Assembly: GCA_016946835.1 (NCBI GenBank)
Contig: JACVTC010000027.1
Span: 185,001-249,000 of the forward strand
Direction: 5' to 3'
DNA: 64,000 nt
DNA from: Neocallimastix lanati (nom. inval.)
Taxonomy: Eukaryota > Neocallimastigomycota > Neocallimastigomycetes > Neocallimastigales > Neocallimastigaceae
The notes under the pieces: model-generated
Told to the model about the DNA's origin: nothing
The model's input: only the letters and a program-made list of their open reading frames with translations
Database searches by the model: none
Shown: positions 12,346-30,012 of the stretch, piece by piece
How the letters are laid out: each line of letters opens with the position of its first letter
Position numbering within the stretch: position 1 is the first letter of the stretch
Position numbers and translations under genes: made by a program

Positions 12346-12567
12346 TTGTTGTTGTTGTTTTTTTTTTTTTTTTTTTGTTTTGTTTTGTTTTGTTTTTTGT
12401 TTTTTGTTTTTTTTTTGTTTTTTGTTTTTTTGTTTTTTGTTTTTTTTTGTTTTTTGTTTTTTTGTTTTTTGTTTTTTGTTTTTTGTTTTTCGTTTTTTGT
12501 TTTTTGTTTTTTTGTTTTTTGTTTTTTGTTTTTTTGTTTTTTGTTTTTTGTTTTGTTTTTTTTTTTT
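12318..12567. repeat. Poly-T and (TTTTTTG)n block
   Basis: Pure T runs, a short (GTT)n, then about 25 GTTTTTT/GTTTTTTT units. All three frames stay open (Phe/Cys/Val), which is not coding. Confidence 0.95.
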
Positions 12568-12863
12568 AATACCAGTAAAAATAATAGTTTATTCTTACTT
12601 CCGGAGTGTAAATATTTTATGGAGTTGGATGTGTAAATCCGGCGGTTATACTAGTACCAGAGACTTGCTTACTATTATATGATTAGAAGAATAAAATTAT
12701 AAATTATTGCCATTGCTTGCTCTGGTTGATTATTAAACAAAATAGAGCATGCTTCGTTTTGCATTTTATTATTATTAAAATTTATATTATTTTATATTTA
12801 TTTATTTTATCAATTTATAATTTTAATTGTAAAATGTAATTAGTTAGTCCTTCTTTTACTATT

Positions 12864-12899
<36 letters not shown>

Positions 12900-13086
12900 T
12901 TAGGTAAATAAAACAAAATAAACAAAATAGATAAATAAATAAATATTTTGTACTTTCCTATTAGTCATCATTTTCAATTTTGATAAATACGAATTTTAAA
13001 GATGTTTTATATATATGTTCTCGTACTTGCTAATGTTTATATTCTGATTTTATTGTTTGTTAATATATAATAATGAACTTTGTTTT
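12568..13086. other. copia-2 leader/internal sequence, unassigned
   Basis: Slightly less AT-rich stretch at 12580-12740, then AT-rich leader up to the primer-binding site. Translation in all frames gave nothing recognisable. Gag appears to be deleted. Confidence 0.4.
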
Positions 13087-13108
13087 GGAGCCGTTGAGAC
13101 TCTTAATC
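13087..13108 (-). promoter_or_regulatory. Primer-binding site of copia-2 (tRNA-Lys(CUU) anticodon arm)
   Basis: The + strand reads GAGCCGTTGAGACTCTTAATC directly against the LTR end TGTTAACA. TGAGACTCTTAATC equals the anticodon stem-loop of eukaryotic tRNA-Lys with anticodon CUU, not a tRNA 3' acceptor end. The same 14 nt occupy the same place in copia-1 (52756-52769). Confidence 0.75.
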
Positions 13109-13266
13109 TGTTAACACACTTAAATTTATGATTAATAAATTTTAATGTCGTTTATTTATTTTTATTTATTAGGAATTAAACCTCTATTCTAATGTAAATA
13201 TTACAGTGAGTATTTTATGTATTTAACTATTCATCATTTGTGCCACATTAGATTCATGTATATCAC

Positions 13267-13268
<2 letters not shown>
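13109..13268 (-). repeat. copia-2 5' LTR, truncated, with MULE-1 empty site
   Basis: Begins TGTTAACACACTTAAATT on the + strand. It contains ATTTTATGTATTTAAC without insertion at 13212 on, the empty target of MULE-1. It loses similarity after CACGT where an (AAT)n array starts. Confidence 0.85.
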
Positions 13269-13297
<29 letters not shown>

Positions 13298-13318
13298 GTA
13301 ATAATAATAATAATAATA

Positions 13319-13413
<95 letters not shown>
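13269..13413. repeat. (AAT)n microsatellite with AGT interruptions
   Basis: About 48 units replacing the last 40 bp or so of the LTR. The sister LTR has AATAATTATTAT at this point, a possible seed for the expansion. Confidence 0.95.
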
Positions 13414-13417
<4 letters not shown>

Positions 13418-13904
13418 TAACTATGGAAACTATAAAAATTTATTTCAATTATTTTTAATGAATTCATTGGTTTTCCTCTCCAACTAAGAAAGCAAATTAA
13501 CATATAAAATAGATTATGACTATTTTATATATGAAAAAAAAAAAAAATAACTATTTCTAGCAGTAATAATTATATTTAATAAATAGGAAAAAAATAGAAA
13601 TTCTTCTTTTTTATATTAGTTCGACATTGATTCTCATGAAAGGATTTTTTATAATAAATATTATTTAAAAGTTAACTAAGGTAAACTTATATTGACTTAT
13701 ACAGTTTTCATAATATATATATATATATTTAAAATAAGTTCTTCTAAATGTCTTTTGATTATTTCATAATATTGAAATATAATTCATTTTGATGTTAAAA
13801 CTACTACAAGAGGAAATATAAAAATAAATTTATTAATTTGTTTTTCACAAATTAATAAATAAAAATTTAAAAAAAAATAAATAAAATAAATTTATTTTTA
13901 CTAC

Positions 13905-13935
<31 letters not shown>

Positions 13936-14396
13936 TTTGAAATTTGAAGGGTTTTCTGAATGACATTACAGCTTTCTAACTAAAATATAAAAAGATATTT
14001 TTATATTATTGATTTTTTCCTCTTCCTTTTTGAATTATTGAAATTTATATATAATTTAATTATTTATTTGTCAATATTGAATTGGCATTCTTGATTGTGA
14101 TATTTTTTAATCAATCCTATCCTATCATACTTACTAGTTATTTAATATAACATACTAATAATAGTTAAGGAACTGTTTCAGTTTCAATGATAAAAAAAAA
14201 AAAAAAAAAAAACAGAAAACAGAAAACAGAAAACAGAAAACAGAAAACAGAAAACAGAAAAACAATAATTAAATATTAATATATATATAGATTAATCCTA
14301 CAACTTTTCCTTCCTTCCTTCAGAATAAATAATAATATTACCATAACATAATTGAACGCAGAATATTAATTCTTCAGTAATAACCTTAAATCAAGA

Positions 14397-14428
<32 letters not shown>

Positions 14429-14654
14429 CAAACTTAAAATTAAAAAGTGAGAATGAAGAGAATGAAATTATTCATATAATAACTAATATTCTAATTATCA
14501 CCATACATTATTTTTCATAAGCTTCAATTTTAAACGGTTAAGAATCTCTTCTTTTTTTTTTTTTTTTTTTTTTTTTTATGTATTATACCTTTTTTTAATT
14601 TATTAATTTATATATGTAATGAGAAAATTTTAATATTATCAATAGTAGTATTGA

Positions 14655-14689
<35 letters not shown>

Positions 14690-15208
14690 ACATTTATTGT
14701 GTATTTATTTAATATAATTTATTTTTTGATTTATATATATTTTTAGAGTCTTTTTTTTTTTTTTTTTCCCATTTAAATAAATTGTAAAATATACCATTAA
14801 ATAAGAAATTTATATAGATATAGTATATTATACAAAGGATTAGTATTATTTACTAAAGTTTTATCAACATATATAACAACAATTCATTTTTTTTTTTTTT
14901 TTTAATCCTTTTAATATTTTATGTATTTATCTTTTCTTAATTTAAAAGAATTTTAAATAAAAGATAAATTTTAAAATAAAAAAAAAATATATATTAAATA
15001 AAAAAAAAAAAAAAAAAAAAAAATTGGAAAAAAAATATTTTATTTAATTTATTTTGTTTTACTTTATGTTTAAGTATTTTCCTTTAATCATATTTTTTAT
15101 ATTTATACATGTAATTATACATTTAAAATTAAAAAAAAAAATTCATATCAATACCATTGAACAAAGGAAGTTTTATTTTATGTTCGATTATCATCTTTTT
15201 ATCATTAA

Positions 15209-15244
<36 letters not shown>

Positions 15245-15368
15245 AACATTTAACACTTTAACATTTTAACATTTAACATACATTTTACATTTTACATTTT
15301 ACATTTTATTTATATACTTTTTTTTTTTTTTTTTTTATAATAAAAATATTAAATATAGTACAAGATGG

Positions 15369-15422
<54 letters not shown>

Positions 15423-16038
15423 CTGTTGTTGTTGTTGTTTTTGATAATAAAAAAAATTTAAATATAAAATATCTATTAATATTATATATTTAATAGATAA
15501 GAAATATAGATATATAAAATAAGTATATTTTTTCATTCATTATTAAATTATAATAATAATTATAATTATAAAAAAAAATAAAAAAAAACTAAAGTAATAA
15601 TTACTAAAACTAAATATGAAATATTTATATATATACTTTTATAAAAATTAAATAAATAAAATATAGTTGATATTTATATATATTAATATGAATAGAAAAC
15701 ATATACAATTTGAAAAATAATTTTATAAATTTAATAAAAACTTTTTAATTGATAATAATAATTAAATATATTAATAAATTTTTTTTTTTTTTTTTTTTTT
15801 TTTAGGTTTAATCAATAACCAATAACTAAATATTTTTTTAGATTTGATTAAGTTATTTTACTATTATATACAACATAAGGAAGGAAAAATTAAAAATAAT
15901 CAAAAATTAAAAATTAAAATTAAAATTTAAAATTAATTAAATTAATTTTAATTTTAATTTTAATTATAAATTTTAATTAATAAATATTTTTATCTTTTTT
16001 TTTTTTTTTTTTTTTTAAATGTTTAATAATTTTTTTTT
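13414..16038. other. AT-rich intergenic downstream of the zinc-finger gene
   Basis: No gene seen. It contains (CAGAAAA)n, seven units at 14212-14264; many A or T homopolymers of 15-60 nt (for example 15373-15422); (AT)n at 14663-14689 and 15210-15238; and ACATTTT tandem units at 15241-15308. The 3' untranslated region of the zinc-finger gene must lie just left of 16039. Confidence 0.5.
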
Positions 16039-20641
<4,603 letters not shown>

Positions 20642-23600
20642 TTTTGAAGAAAAAATAGTTTAATAATTTTTTCTACATAAATATTTTTTAATATTATTAT
20701 TATTTTTTATATAAAACTATAAAGTAAATATAAAAATAAATAATTTAATGTATATATTTATATATATTTATATATTTGTATTTTCAGATAGCTATATTAA
20801 AATATTTTTTTAAAAAAAAAAAAATTTTTTTTTTCTATTTCTATTCTATAAAAAAATACTCTTAATTTTTATATTTCTACTAATATTTTACTGTATCAAT
20901 TTATTGAAATATATCAAAAAAAAATATATAAATTAATATTATAAAATGAGAAATGAATTTCTATTGTTGTAATATAAAATATATAAAATAATATAATAAA
21001 AAATAAGAAAAAGTTTAAAATGAATATTAAAACTACAGTAATATAATAATAATATAATTTTTTTTTTTGTAATTTCTATTGTACTTTTCTTTTTCAGTTT
21101 CTTATGTAATTTCTAATTTATCTTTTTTTTTATCTATTCTCTTATGTAATTTCTAATTTATCTTTCTTTTTTTATCTATTCTCTTATGTAATTTCTAATT
21201 TATCTTTTTTTTTTATCTATTCTCTTATGTAATTTCTAATTTATCTTTTTTTTTTTGGTTAATGGTCAAAGTTTTTAACTATACACTATATATAATGGTA
21301 ATTTATCAAACAATAATATTATTGATGAAAATAGTTGCTGGCATCAAATATATACAATATAAATAATAAGAAATAAATATAAAGTTGTTTATTTTATAAA
21401 AATGAAAACTATTCTTTCTTTAAAAAAAAATAATAATAATAATGAAAAAAAAAAAAAAAAAAAGACTAATATAAAAATATTAATATTTTTATTATAATAT
21501 ATGTTATTATGCTACTTAAAATTTATCTTTGTTCTTTTTTTTCTTTTCTTTTATTTTTTTAGTTTTTTATTTTTAATTTAAATTATGAACATTGATTTTT
21601 GTTATATATTTTTTTTTTAACAAAATAATTTTTATATTAAATTTAAATATATATTTACAAATTGTTTAAAAAAATTTTTTTTTTATAGTTATTAATGAAT
21701 AATGTTCTTTTTTTTTCTTATTCTATTTTTTTTTTTTTTTAGACTTGGAATAAACAAGTAAACAAGTTTATTTTTTATAATAAATATTTTTAAACAATAA
21801 TATTTATATATATAAATAATAACAGTTCTTTTAATATTTATTTAATACTAAAAAAAAAAAAAAAATAAAAAAATAGTAATAATAAAAAATAAAGGAAAAA
21901 AAAATAAAAATAAAGAAAACAAATTTTTATTAAATAATATATTTTTTTCCTTTTTAATTGTTTATATATATACAAAATTAGTCTTTTTTTTTTAACAGGA
22001 TATTAGATACATAAAAAAAGAGAAAAAAAAAAGTTTAAAAAAAAAGGGAAAATTTTTCTCCTTTTTATATTTTTTTCTTTTTCCTTTTTTTTTTTTTTTT
22101 TTTTTTTTTCTTTGTTATCTTAAAAAGAAAAAATAAAAAGGAAAAAAAAAATATTTTTTTAAAGAAGAAAAAAAAATTATAGATATATATATTTAATTTT
22201 AAAATTTAAAAATATAAAATAAAAAAAAATTAAATAATTAAAGATATTAATATACAATAACTAATTAAATAATATATTAGTATGTTATTTTTGAGTATAA
22301 TTGAATATATACTTTTATTTAATTTTTTTAATATTTATTTAATATAAAATATCTATTAAGTTTTTATTAAGTTTTTATTTTTTTTATTTTTTTTTTTAAA
22401 AAATTTTTATTATAATTTTTTTTATTTTTTATTTTATTTTAAACTTTTTTTAATTTAATTTTTTTTTTTTTTTGATATTAATATAATAAAACATTTTTTA
22501 ATTTAAATAGATTAAATATAATAAAATTAAATAATTTTAATTTAATATAAACTAATTTTAATTATAAAAATTTTAAAAAAAAAATAAAATAAAATAAATA
22601 AAAAATAAAATAAATAAAAAATAAAATAAATAAAATAAAATAAATAAATAATAAATAATAAATAAATAAATAATAAATAAATAAAAAAAAAATAAAAATT
22701 TTACATATTAACATTATATATAAATATTCTTTTTAATATATTAGTGTATATTCCATTTTCCCAAATTGTTTAATTATACGACATTTCTATTCAATGACCT
22801 TTGAATTCAGAAAAATCGGTTGAATTCATTTGTGCAACCCTAAAACTTTATTATGTATAGAATAATTTTATAAAAATGACTTTAACAAATAGAATTTCAG
22901 CTTTCAAACTGTATTAAATAATAAAGTCCACATTCATCCTATAATATATTACTATTTATTATAAATAAAGTTTTCAATCATTATTATGATGAGTATATAC
23001 ATTAAATGAATCATTTTGAATAATATATACTACAGTGTACTTTAGCTATATATTATTTTATATTAACACTAAATAATTTTTTCTTTCTACATGGCTAAAA
23101 AAAAAATAAGATAAAGTTTTTTCATTTAGAGTCATATTTTCAAATTAAAATAAAATTAATGTTAAATATTAATATAATATATAATAAATATAAATATAAA
23201 ATTAATATAAAATAAATGTATAATAAATAAATAAATATATAATAAAATAAGTATACAATATATAACAACTATGAAATAAATATATAATAAATATTCAATA
23301 AATATAAATATAAAATAAGTATAAGTATACAATATATAAATATATAATAAATATATAATAAATATAAAATATAACCTATTGTTAATAGAAATGTTTAAGT
23401 TATTCTTCTCTAACTTTAACATAAAAAAAAAAAAAAAAAAAGTTTTAATTTAAACGATTTAACCGGTTAAGAATCACGAAATACAATAAAACCCATGTCC
23501 TACTGTTGAATGCTCTCTTCAATGGAGAGGATATGAAATCACTTCCTATAGCTATAAATAAATATTGCAGTGAATAAAAAGTTCCTATACTCTATAAAAT

Positions 23601-24172
23601 TTTAGATGTATTTATTTTAACTTTTTTTTTTATTTTTTTTATTTTATTTTATTTTAATGTATGAAATAAGTATTAATCCTACAAACAATATATCATATTT
23701 TTTTTATTATTAATTATTACTTGTATTGCTGTTGGTATTTTTAAATAAATTAAATATATATACATAAATATATAAATATATATATAAATATACAAATATA
23801 TAAAAATTATTTTCTATTGAAACAAATTAAAATAAAATTATTAATTAAAAAATTTTAAGATTAAAGATTATTAAGAAATTAAGTGATACAGTTATAGAAA
23901 TAAAAGACAGGAAAATATATCTATTTATTTATTTTAAAACATTTTACTATTTAATATATAATAAAAATAGAGAAATAGAGAAACAAAGCAAAAAAAAACA
24001 AAGAAATATTGAAATATTTAATAGCAAGCAATGACAATAAATGATAAATGATAATTATTATATAGAAAATACATTTACTATAGAAAAATAGAATGTCACT
24101 TTTTTGTTTATAATTTATTTATAATTTTATTTGTTTTATATGTTGAGTGTGTACAACTAATTAAATCTAATT
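20642..24172. other. AT-rich intergenic upstream of the zinc-finger gene
   Basis: No gene seen. Contents: a roughly 43-bp tandem repeat, four copies, of CTTATGTAATTTCTAATTTA + TCTTTTTTT at 21096-21258; TAAATAAAA repeats at 22575-22690; a less AT-rich stretch at 22750-22960 without ORF; a TAAATATAA-type repeat at 23161-23375; and a small mixed-composition stretch at 23452-23570 (GATTTAACCGGTTAAGAATC). The promoter of the 20641 gene must lie in the first few hundred bases. Confidence 0.5.
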
Positions 24173-24270
24173 ATGTTCAAAATTTTATTTTTTTGTTTTT
24201 GTTTTTGTCTCTATTTTTATTTTTATTTTTATCTCTCTTTCATGCTATTTTTGTTATCTTTTTTTTTAAA

Positions 24271-24273
<3 letters not shown>

Positions 24274-24361
<88 letters not shown>
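24274..24361. repeat. (TTA)n microsatellite
   Basis: About 29 units. Confidence 0.95.
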
Positions 24362-24362
<1 letters not shown>

Positions 24363-24609
24363 TTTTTTTTAAAGTCATATTTCACATTTTGTGGTACATT
24401 TGAATAGTTAGAAATTGTTTTTTTTTTTTTTTTTTTTTTTATTATCATCATCATCACGTCATCATATGTCTTGTCTATACAAAAGTTTAAAAAATAAAAA
24501 TAAAAATAAAAATGGTTTAATTAAAGTGATTTTAAATTTTGTTTTTTGTTTGAAAAAGGAAAAAAATAAAAGAAAAAAAAAAAGAAGAAGAAATCATAAA
24601 AAACAAGAA

Positions 24610-24648
<39 letters not shown>

Positions 24649-25334
24649 AAAAAGTCTATTTAATAAATTATTATATCATATTACAGTCATTGAAATTGAA
24701 AGATTTATTTTCTACTTTTTATTTTTTTTTTTATTTTTATTTTTTTTCTCTTCTCTTTTTTATATTTAAATATTTAAATATTTAAAATAAGGAAAAAGAA
24801 AAAGTTAGAAATCTAAGACTAAAACAGGATTGAAAGTACTTTTTTTAAGGTTTGATGTTTAAAAGTTTAATTAATATATCAAAAATTGTTGATTAACTAT
24901 AAAAATATAAAAAATAAAAATAAATAATAAATAAAAAAAAAAAAGTTAATTAATTATTAAAATATAATAAATATTACATATATATTATATGCATTATATG
25001 TAGTTTATATATTATATATATGTATATTTTTAAGGTTTTCATCATTAAATATAATGAAAATCATCATCCATCATCATCATCATCATTAAAAAGAGTAATA
25101 GTTAATTACGACTAATAAAAAGATTCATCATCCTACTGAAAAAAAAAAAAAAAAAAATTGAAAATTAACCTGTAAAAAAATGAAAATAATTTGAAGAGTT
25201 TTGTTGTAAAGAAACGATGGAAAATCAATAAAACTTTTTTAAATTTTTATAATTTCATATAACCTTTTTTATCTACTTTGGCCTATGTGGAAATTTCGAT
25301 AGAAAGTCTGAAACTGTTTTATTTAATTTTTTAT

Positions 25335-25366
<32 letters not shown>

Positions 25367-25696
25367 GTTTAGTAAAATACTTTATATAAAACTTTAATTT
25401 TCTATCTATCTATTTATATATATATAAATAGATAGATATATATTTTTAAATGTTATATTAAATATATGAATAAATAAATAAATTATGAATTAATTAATTA
25501 AATGAATGAATAACTATTATTATAAATAATTAAATAAGAAATAAAAAAATAGGTTCTCGACTTCAAATCTTTTTTTTTTTTTTATTTTATTGTTAAAACT
25601 ATAATCTCTTAATTTGTTAATAGTACAAATTCATATATAAAAAAAAAAATTATAAATAATAAATTTATTATAAATATTTATAAATAATACAAAATT
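24362..25696. other. AT-rich intergenic
   Basis: No gene seen. Poly-T/poly-A runs (24419-24440, 24610-24646, 25341-25366), a (CAT)n/(ATC)n patch at 25060-25087 and an (ATCT)-type palindromic patch near 25400-25440. Confidence 0.5.
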
Positions 25697-26122
25697 AAAT
25701 AATAAAATACTTTAATAATAAACTAAAATAAAATATAACAAATAATAAAATAATAATAAAATAATATGATAATAAAATATAATAATAAAAAATAAAATAA
25801 TAATAAAAAAATAAATAAAATAATAAAATAATAAAACAATAATAACAATTAAATAGATAACTTAAAAAAAAAAAGTAAATGATCATTTATATATAATGGA
25901 AATAGAAATAAATAATAAAATACTTTAATAATAAACTAAAATAAAATATAACAAATAATAAAATAATAATAAAATAATATGATAATAAAATATAATAATA
26001 AAAAATAAAATAATAATAAAAAAATAAATAAAATAATAAAATAATAAAACAATAATAACAATTAAATAGATAACTTAAAAAAAAAAAGTAAATGATCATT
26101 TATATATAATGGAAATAGAAAT
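25697..26122. repeat. 213-bp direct tandem duplication
   Basis: Two essentially identical copies (25697-25909 and 25910-26122), each containing AATAAAATACTTTAATAATA at its start and GTAAATGATCATTTATATAT near its end. The offset of matching positions is 213 bp. Confidence 0.93.
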
Positions 26123-26385
26123 AATATAAAGAAATAAATAGAAATAAATAGATATATTAATATATAGATATATACAAAAATAAGGATTAAATCAAAGAGG
26201 GTTACTTCTAACTTATAGATATTAGTATTAAAAAAAAAAAAAAAAAAAAAAAGATACTAAATATAAATAAATAAAGTAATGAAAAATAATGTCTTATTAA
26301 AAACTACACATGCTTTTTTTTTAATACTAATGTTTATGCAATTCTTTTGACCTCTTAATAATAATAATAAAAAAAAATTAACTGT

Positions 26386-27262
26386 TTATTAGTTATTATT
26401 TATTATGATCCTTTTATTATTATACAATTATTTATTATTTATTATTTATTATTCAATTATTTATTATTCAACTATTAAATTATTCAATTATTTATTATTC
26501 AATTATTAAATTATTTATTATTTATTATTTATTATTTATTATTTATTATTTATTATTTATTATTTAATTATTTATTATTTATTATTTAATTATTTATTAT
26601 TTATTATTTAATTATTTATTATTTATTATTTATTATTTATTATTTATTATTTATTATTTATTATTTATTATTTATTATTTATTATTTAATTATTTAATTA
26701 TTTATTATTTATTATTTATTATTTATTATTTATTATTATTTATTATTATTATTATTTATTTATTATTATTATTTATTTATTATTATTATTTATTATTATT
26801 TATTATTTATTATTTATTATTTATTATTTATTATTTATTATTTATTATTTATTATTTATTATTTATTATTTATTATTTATTATTTATTATTTATTACTTA
26901 TTATTTATTATTTATTATTTAATTATTTAATTATTTATTATTTATTATTTATTATTTATTATTTATTATTATTTATTTATTATTATTATTTATTTATTAT
27001 TATTATTTATTTATTATTATTATTTATTTATTATTATTATTTAATTATTTAATTATTTATTATTATTTATTTATTATTATTATTTATTTATTATTATTAT
27101 TTATTATTATTTATTATTTATTATTTATTATTTATTATTTATTATTTATTATTTATTATTCAATTATTTAATTATTCAATTATTTATTATTTATTATTTA
27201 TTATTTATTATTTATTTATTGTTATTTATTATTTATTATTTATTATTTATTATTCATTTAAT
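26386..27262. repeat. TTATTTA/TTATTATTTA array
   Basis: Nearly 900 bp of TTATTTA heptamers mixed with TTATTATTTATT and TTCAATTATTTA variants. No gene. Confidence 0.95.
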
Positions 27263-29300
27263 TGTGTTCCTCTTCCTAAGTGGCAGGCTGAAACTTTTAT
27301 ACCATAAATATACATAACCTTTTTTTTTTAAAAAAAGAAAAAAAGAAAAAAAGAAAAAAAAATTAAATAAATAAAAAATTAAAAAAATAGAATCTATAAA
27401 TATATTAAAATAAAATGATTATCTAAATTAACTCTGAATAAATTAAAAAAAAAAAAATAATAATAATACATATTAAATGTAAAATACTTTTCTATAAAAG
27501 GTAAAAAAAATAGATTAAAAAAAAATTAAAAAAAAATTATTTATAATAAATTATTTTTAATAAATTATTTTTAATAAATTATTATATATTATTTAATAGA
27601 TATATAATAATATTTAATAGATATAAAATTAATATCAAATAAAATTAAAAGAAAAATTAAAAGAAAAAAAAAAATTAAAATAAATAAGAATAATAATTTA
27701 GTGATGAAATAGAATAGAAATAAAAAAATTGAAACAGATAGAATAGAATCAATAAAACAAATGGAATATTGAAGAATTAAATGGAATGACATACAACAGA
27801 GTCAATAACTATGAAATGAGAATAGAGTTAACTATAAAAATGAGACTATTGAAAAAATATGGATCCATAGCTAGGATCTATCAATGATATATAAGATGAT
27901 ATACACGACTATGAATCACATATAACGCTAGATTAATTGATCCATTCCACCAAATAAAACCTTTCGATCTTGATCAACTTAAAATATTTGAATGAAACCA
28001 AAAAAAAAAAATTAAAATCCCTTTTAAAATATATAATCATTCATTATATATGTTTTATAAAATATAATAACAGAATAATAAAAGAATATTTAGATAAACA
28101 AAATTTCATTTTTGCTATTATAAAAATTGTAAAAGTTTTTATACCATCTTATGCTCTCTATTTAATACTAATTGAATGAAAATGAGTGAAAAAATTGCTT
28201 TTATTTATTTATTTACTATTTATAAATAAATTTTTAACACATTAATAAATAATGAGATAATAAATAATAAATAATAAAAAAAAAAAATAGTTTTACTCCA
28301 TCATCATATTAATAAATGAATGATATTCAATTTCATTTATTTTAATTTATTAAGTAAAATGTGGATTAAAAAATATTTTTAACAAAGTAAATTATTATAA
28401 ATAAATAAATTATTAATTAATTATATTAAAATTTTTAATTTTATAAAGTATTTATATTTAGAATATTGATAACAAATAAAAATCATGAAATCATTTAATA
28501 TGAATTATTGATTACTAATAATAATAATAATTAAAGTTTTTTTTTTTATTTTTATTATGAAATTGATACAACTAATAAAACTAAATTAGTTCATAAATTA
28601 AAAAAAAAAAAAAAAAAATTAATTTTCATTCTAAAATACTTTTTTTTTTTTTATGCCTTTTATTTTTTTACTTTTTATTTTTTTATTTTTTTGGAAATGA
28701 TATAAATTTTTATAGTTTTATAGTATATTAATAATATATACTCTTTTTATACTATAGAATATATTTCATTGGTTTTCATCATTTTATAGAGAATAAGAAA
28801 TAAAAAATATTCAAATTTTAAATATTTTTAACACTGTATATTGATTTTATATATTATGAATGCATTTCATTATATATAGTTATAATATATTTTTAATATA
28901 TCTTTACTTTTTTTGTATCATTTTTAATTATTTAAATTTTAACGAAAAAAAAAAAAATAAAGTTTAAATTTAATTAAAAAATCAAAAATGTATCAATTTT
29001 TTTTCTTTTGAAAAAAAAAAAAAACTTTAAAATAACAAAAAAAAAATAATAATAATAATTAATTTATGTAATTATAAATAAATTAATATATAATAAACTT
29101 AATATATTACATTATACTCTTATATATTTTTTAAAAAAAAAAGTGAGATGAAATTTTAAACAAATAGAAAGTTTCATTTTTTATTTTCTTTTTTTTTATT
29201 TTTATTTTACTTTATATCTTTATATTATTTCATATTATATTTATTTTATTTTATTTTATATTATATTATATTTATTTTTATTTTATTTTATTTTATTTTA
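27263..29300. other. AT-rich intergenic
   Basis: No convincing gene. A less AT-rich patch at 27780-27975 (GGATCCATAGCTAGGATCTA) has no ORF, and the 69-codon frame at 27970-28179 lacks any recognisable feature. Confidence 0.45.
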
Positions 29301-29338
29301 TTCAATCTGTACTTCATATTTATATTTCAACTATTTAT
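29301..29338. repeat. Single copy of the 47-bp repeat family
   Basis: TTCAATCTGTACTTCATATT + TATATTTCAACTATTTAT, identical to units of the 6602-8345 array and embedded in (TTTTA)n. Confidence 0.9.
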
Positions 29339-30012
29339 TATATTTTATTTTATTTTATTTTATTTAGTTTGAATGTCTTTTAATTGTTTGAAAATCCGAA
29401 GAAAAAGGAAAAAAAGAAAAAAGAAAAAGAAAAAAAAATATTTTTATATTTATAAAATTACATTTTATTTTTATTTTTTATTTTTTTTTAATAAAAAAAA
29501 ACAGGGATTATTAAATTTTTAGTTCAGGTTTAATTCTTTAAATAATTAATAAAATAAAATAAAGAATTATTTTTGTTATTCATTATTAAAAAAAAAAAAA
29601 AACTTTTTATTTCATTAAAAGATATGACATTACTATCAAAGTTTTTCATATATAAAAAAAAAAAAAAAAATTAAATAATAATAAATTAATTAATATAAAA
29701 TATGAAAGGGAAAAAAAAAAACCTTAATTAAAGGTTAAATTATGAAAATAATTATAAAAGTAGGTTCAACGAACCAAATCACTTTAAAATAAACTCAATT
29801 AATCAATAAATATTAAAGGAGTTCCCAAGAGTTTTAAAAGTAGCAAACTGTATTACGAATAAAAATAAAAATAATTAATTATAATTATAATTATAATCAA
29901 ATATAATCCAATTCTATTAATATGAACATATATCAATAGAATTTTTCATAGTTTTTAAAAAAAAAAAATAACTCTATTAGTTATTATTTATTATTTATTT
30001 TTTAATTATTTA
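29339..30012. other. AT-rich intergenic
   Basis: Nothing recognised apart from A/T runs and short TTTTA repeats. Confidence 0.4.

Larger units (their letters stand above)
2623..13268 (-). mobile_element. Copia-type LTR element, nested and partly deleted (copia-2)
   Basis: Element sense is the - strand. The 5' LTR starts at 13109 (element-sense end ...GTTAACA) and the primer-binding site is 13087-13108. The 3' LTR is recovered in three pieces: 2623-2734, 5498-5562 and 11548-11572. These join into about 202 bp that begins TGATAAC and ends GTTAACA in element sense. A purine-rich tract (GAGGGGAGAG) abuts it at 11573-11582. The two LTRs differ at only a few positions over the shared 175 bp or so. 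The LTR is interrupted by MULE-1 (2735-5488) and MULE-2 (5563-11538). The internal region is only about 1.5 kb, with no gag or polymerase frame, just a short RNase H-like tail remnant. It is therefore dead or non-autonomous. Identification as copia rests on the LTR termini, the priming site shared with the copia element at 50.3 kb, and the remnant. Confidence 0.75.

Noticed and set aside
12343-12682. Three overlapping F/C/V/L-rich frames
   Set aside because: (TTTTTTG)n translation artefact.
14212-14264. (CAGAAAA)n as an internal telomere-like repeat
   Set aside because: Only seven units after a poly-A run. It is not a known telomere motif and fits slippage.
25695-26099. Two tandem hydrophobic frames (MIIYFFFLSYLFNCYYCFI...)
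   Set aside because: Arise from the 213-bp tandem duplication of AT-rich DNA; no gene-like composition.
27970-28179. 69-codon frame starting MINLKYLNETKKKK
   Set aside because: Length expected by chance in AT-rich DNA, no domain, no splice context.
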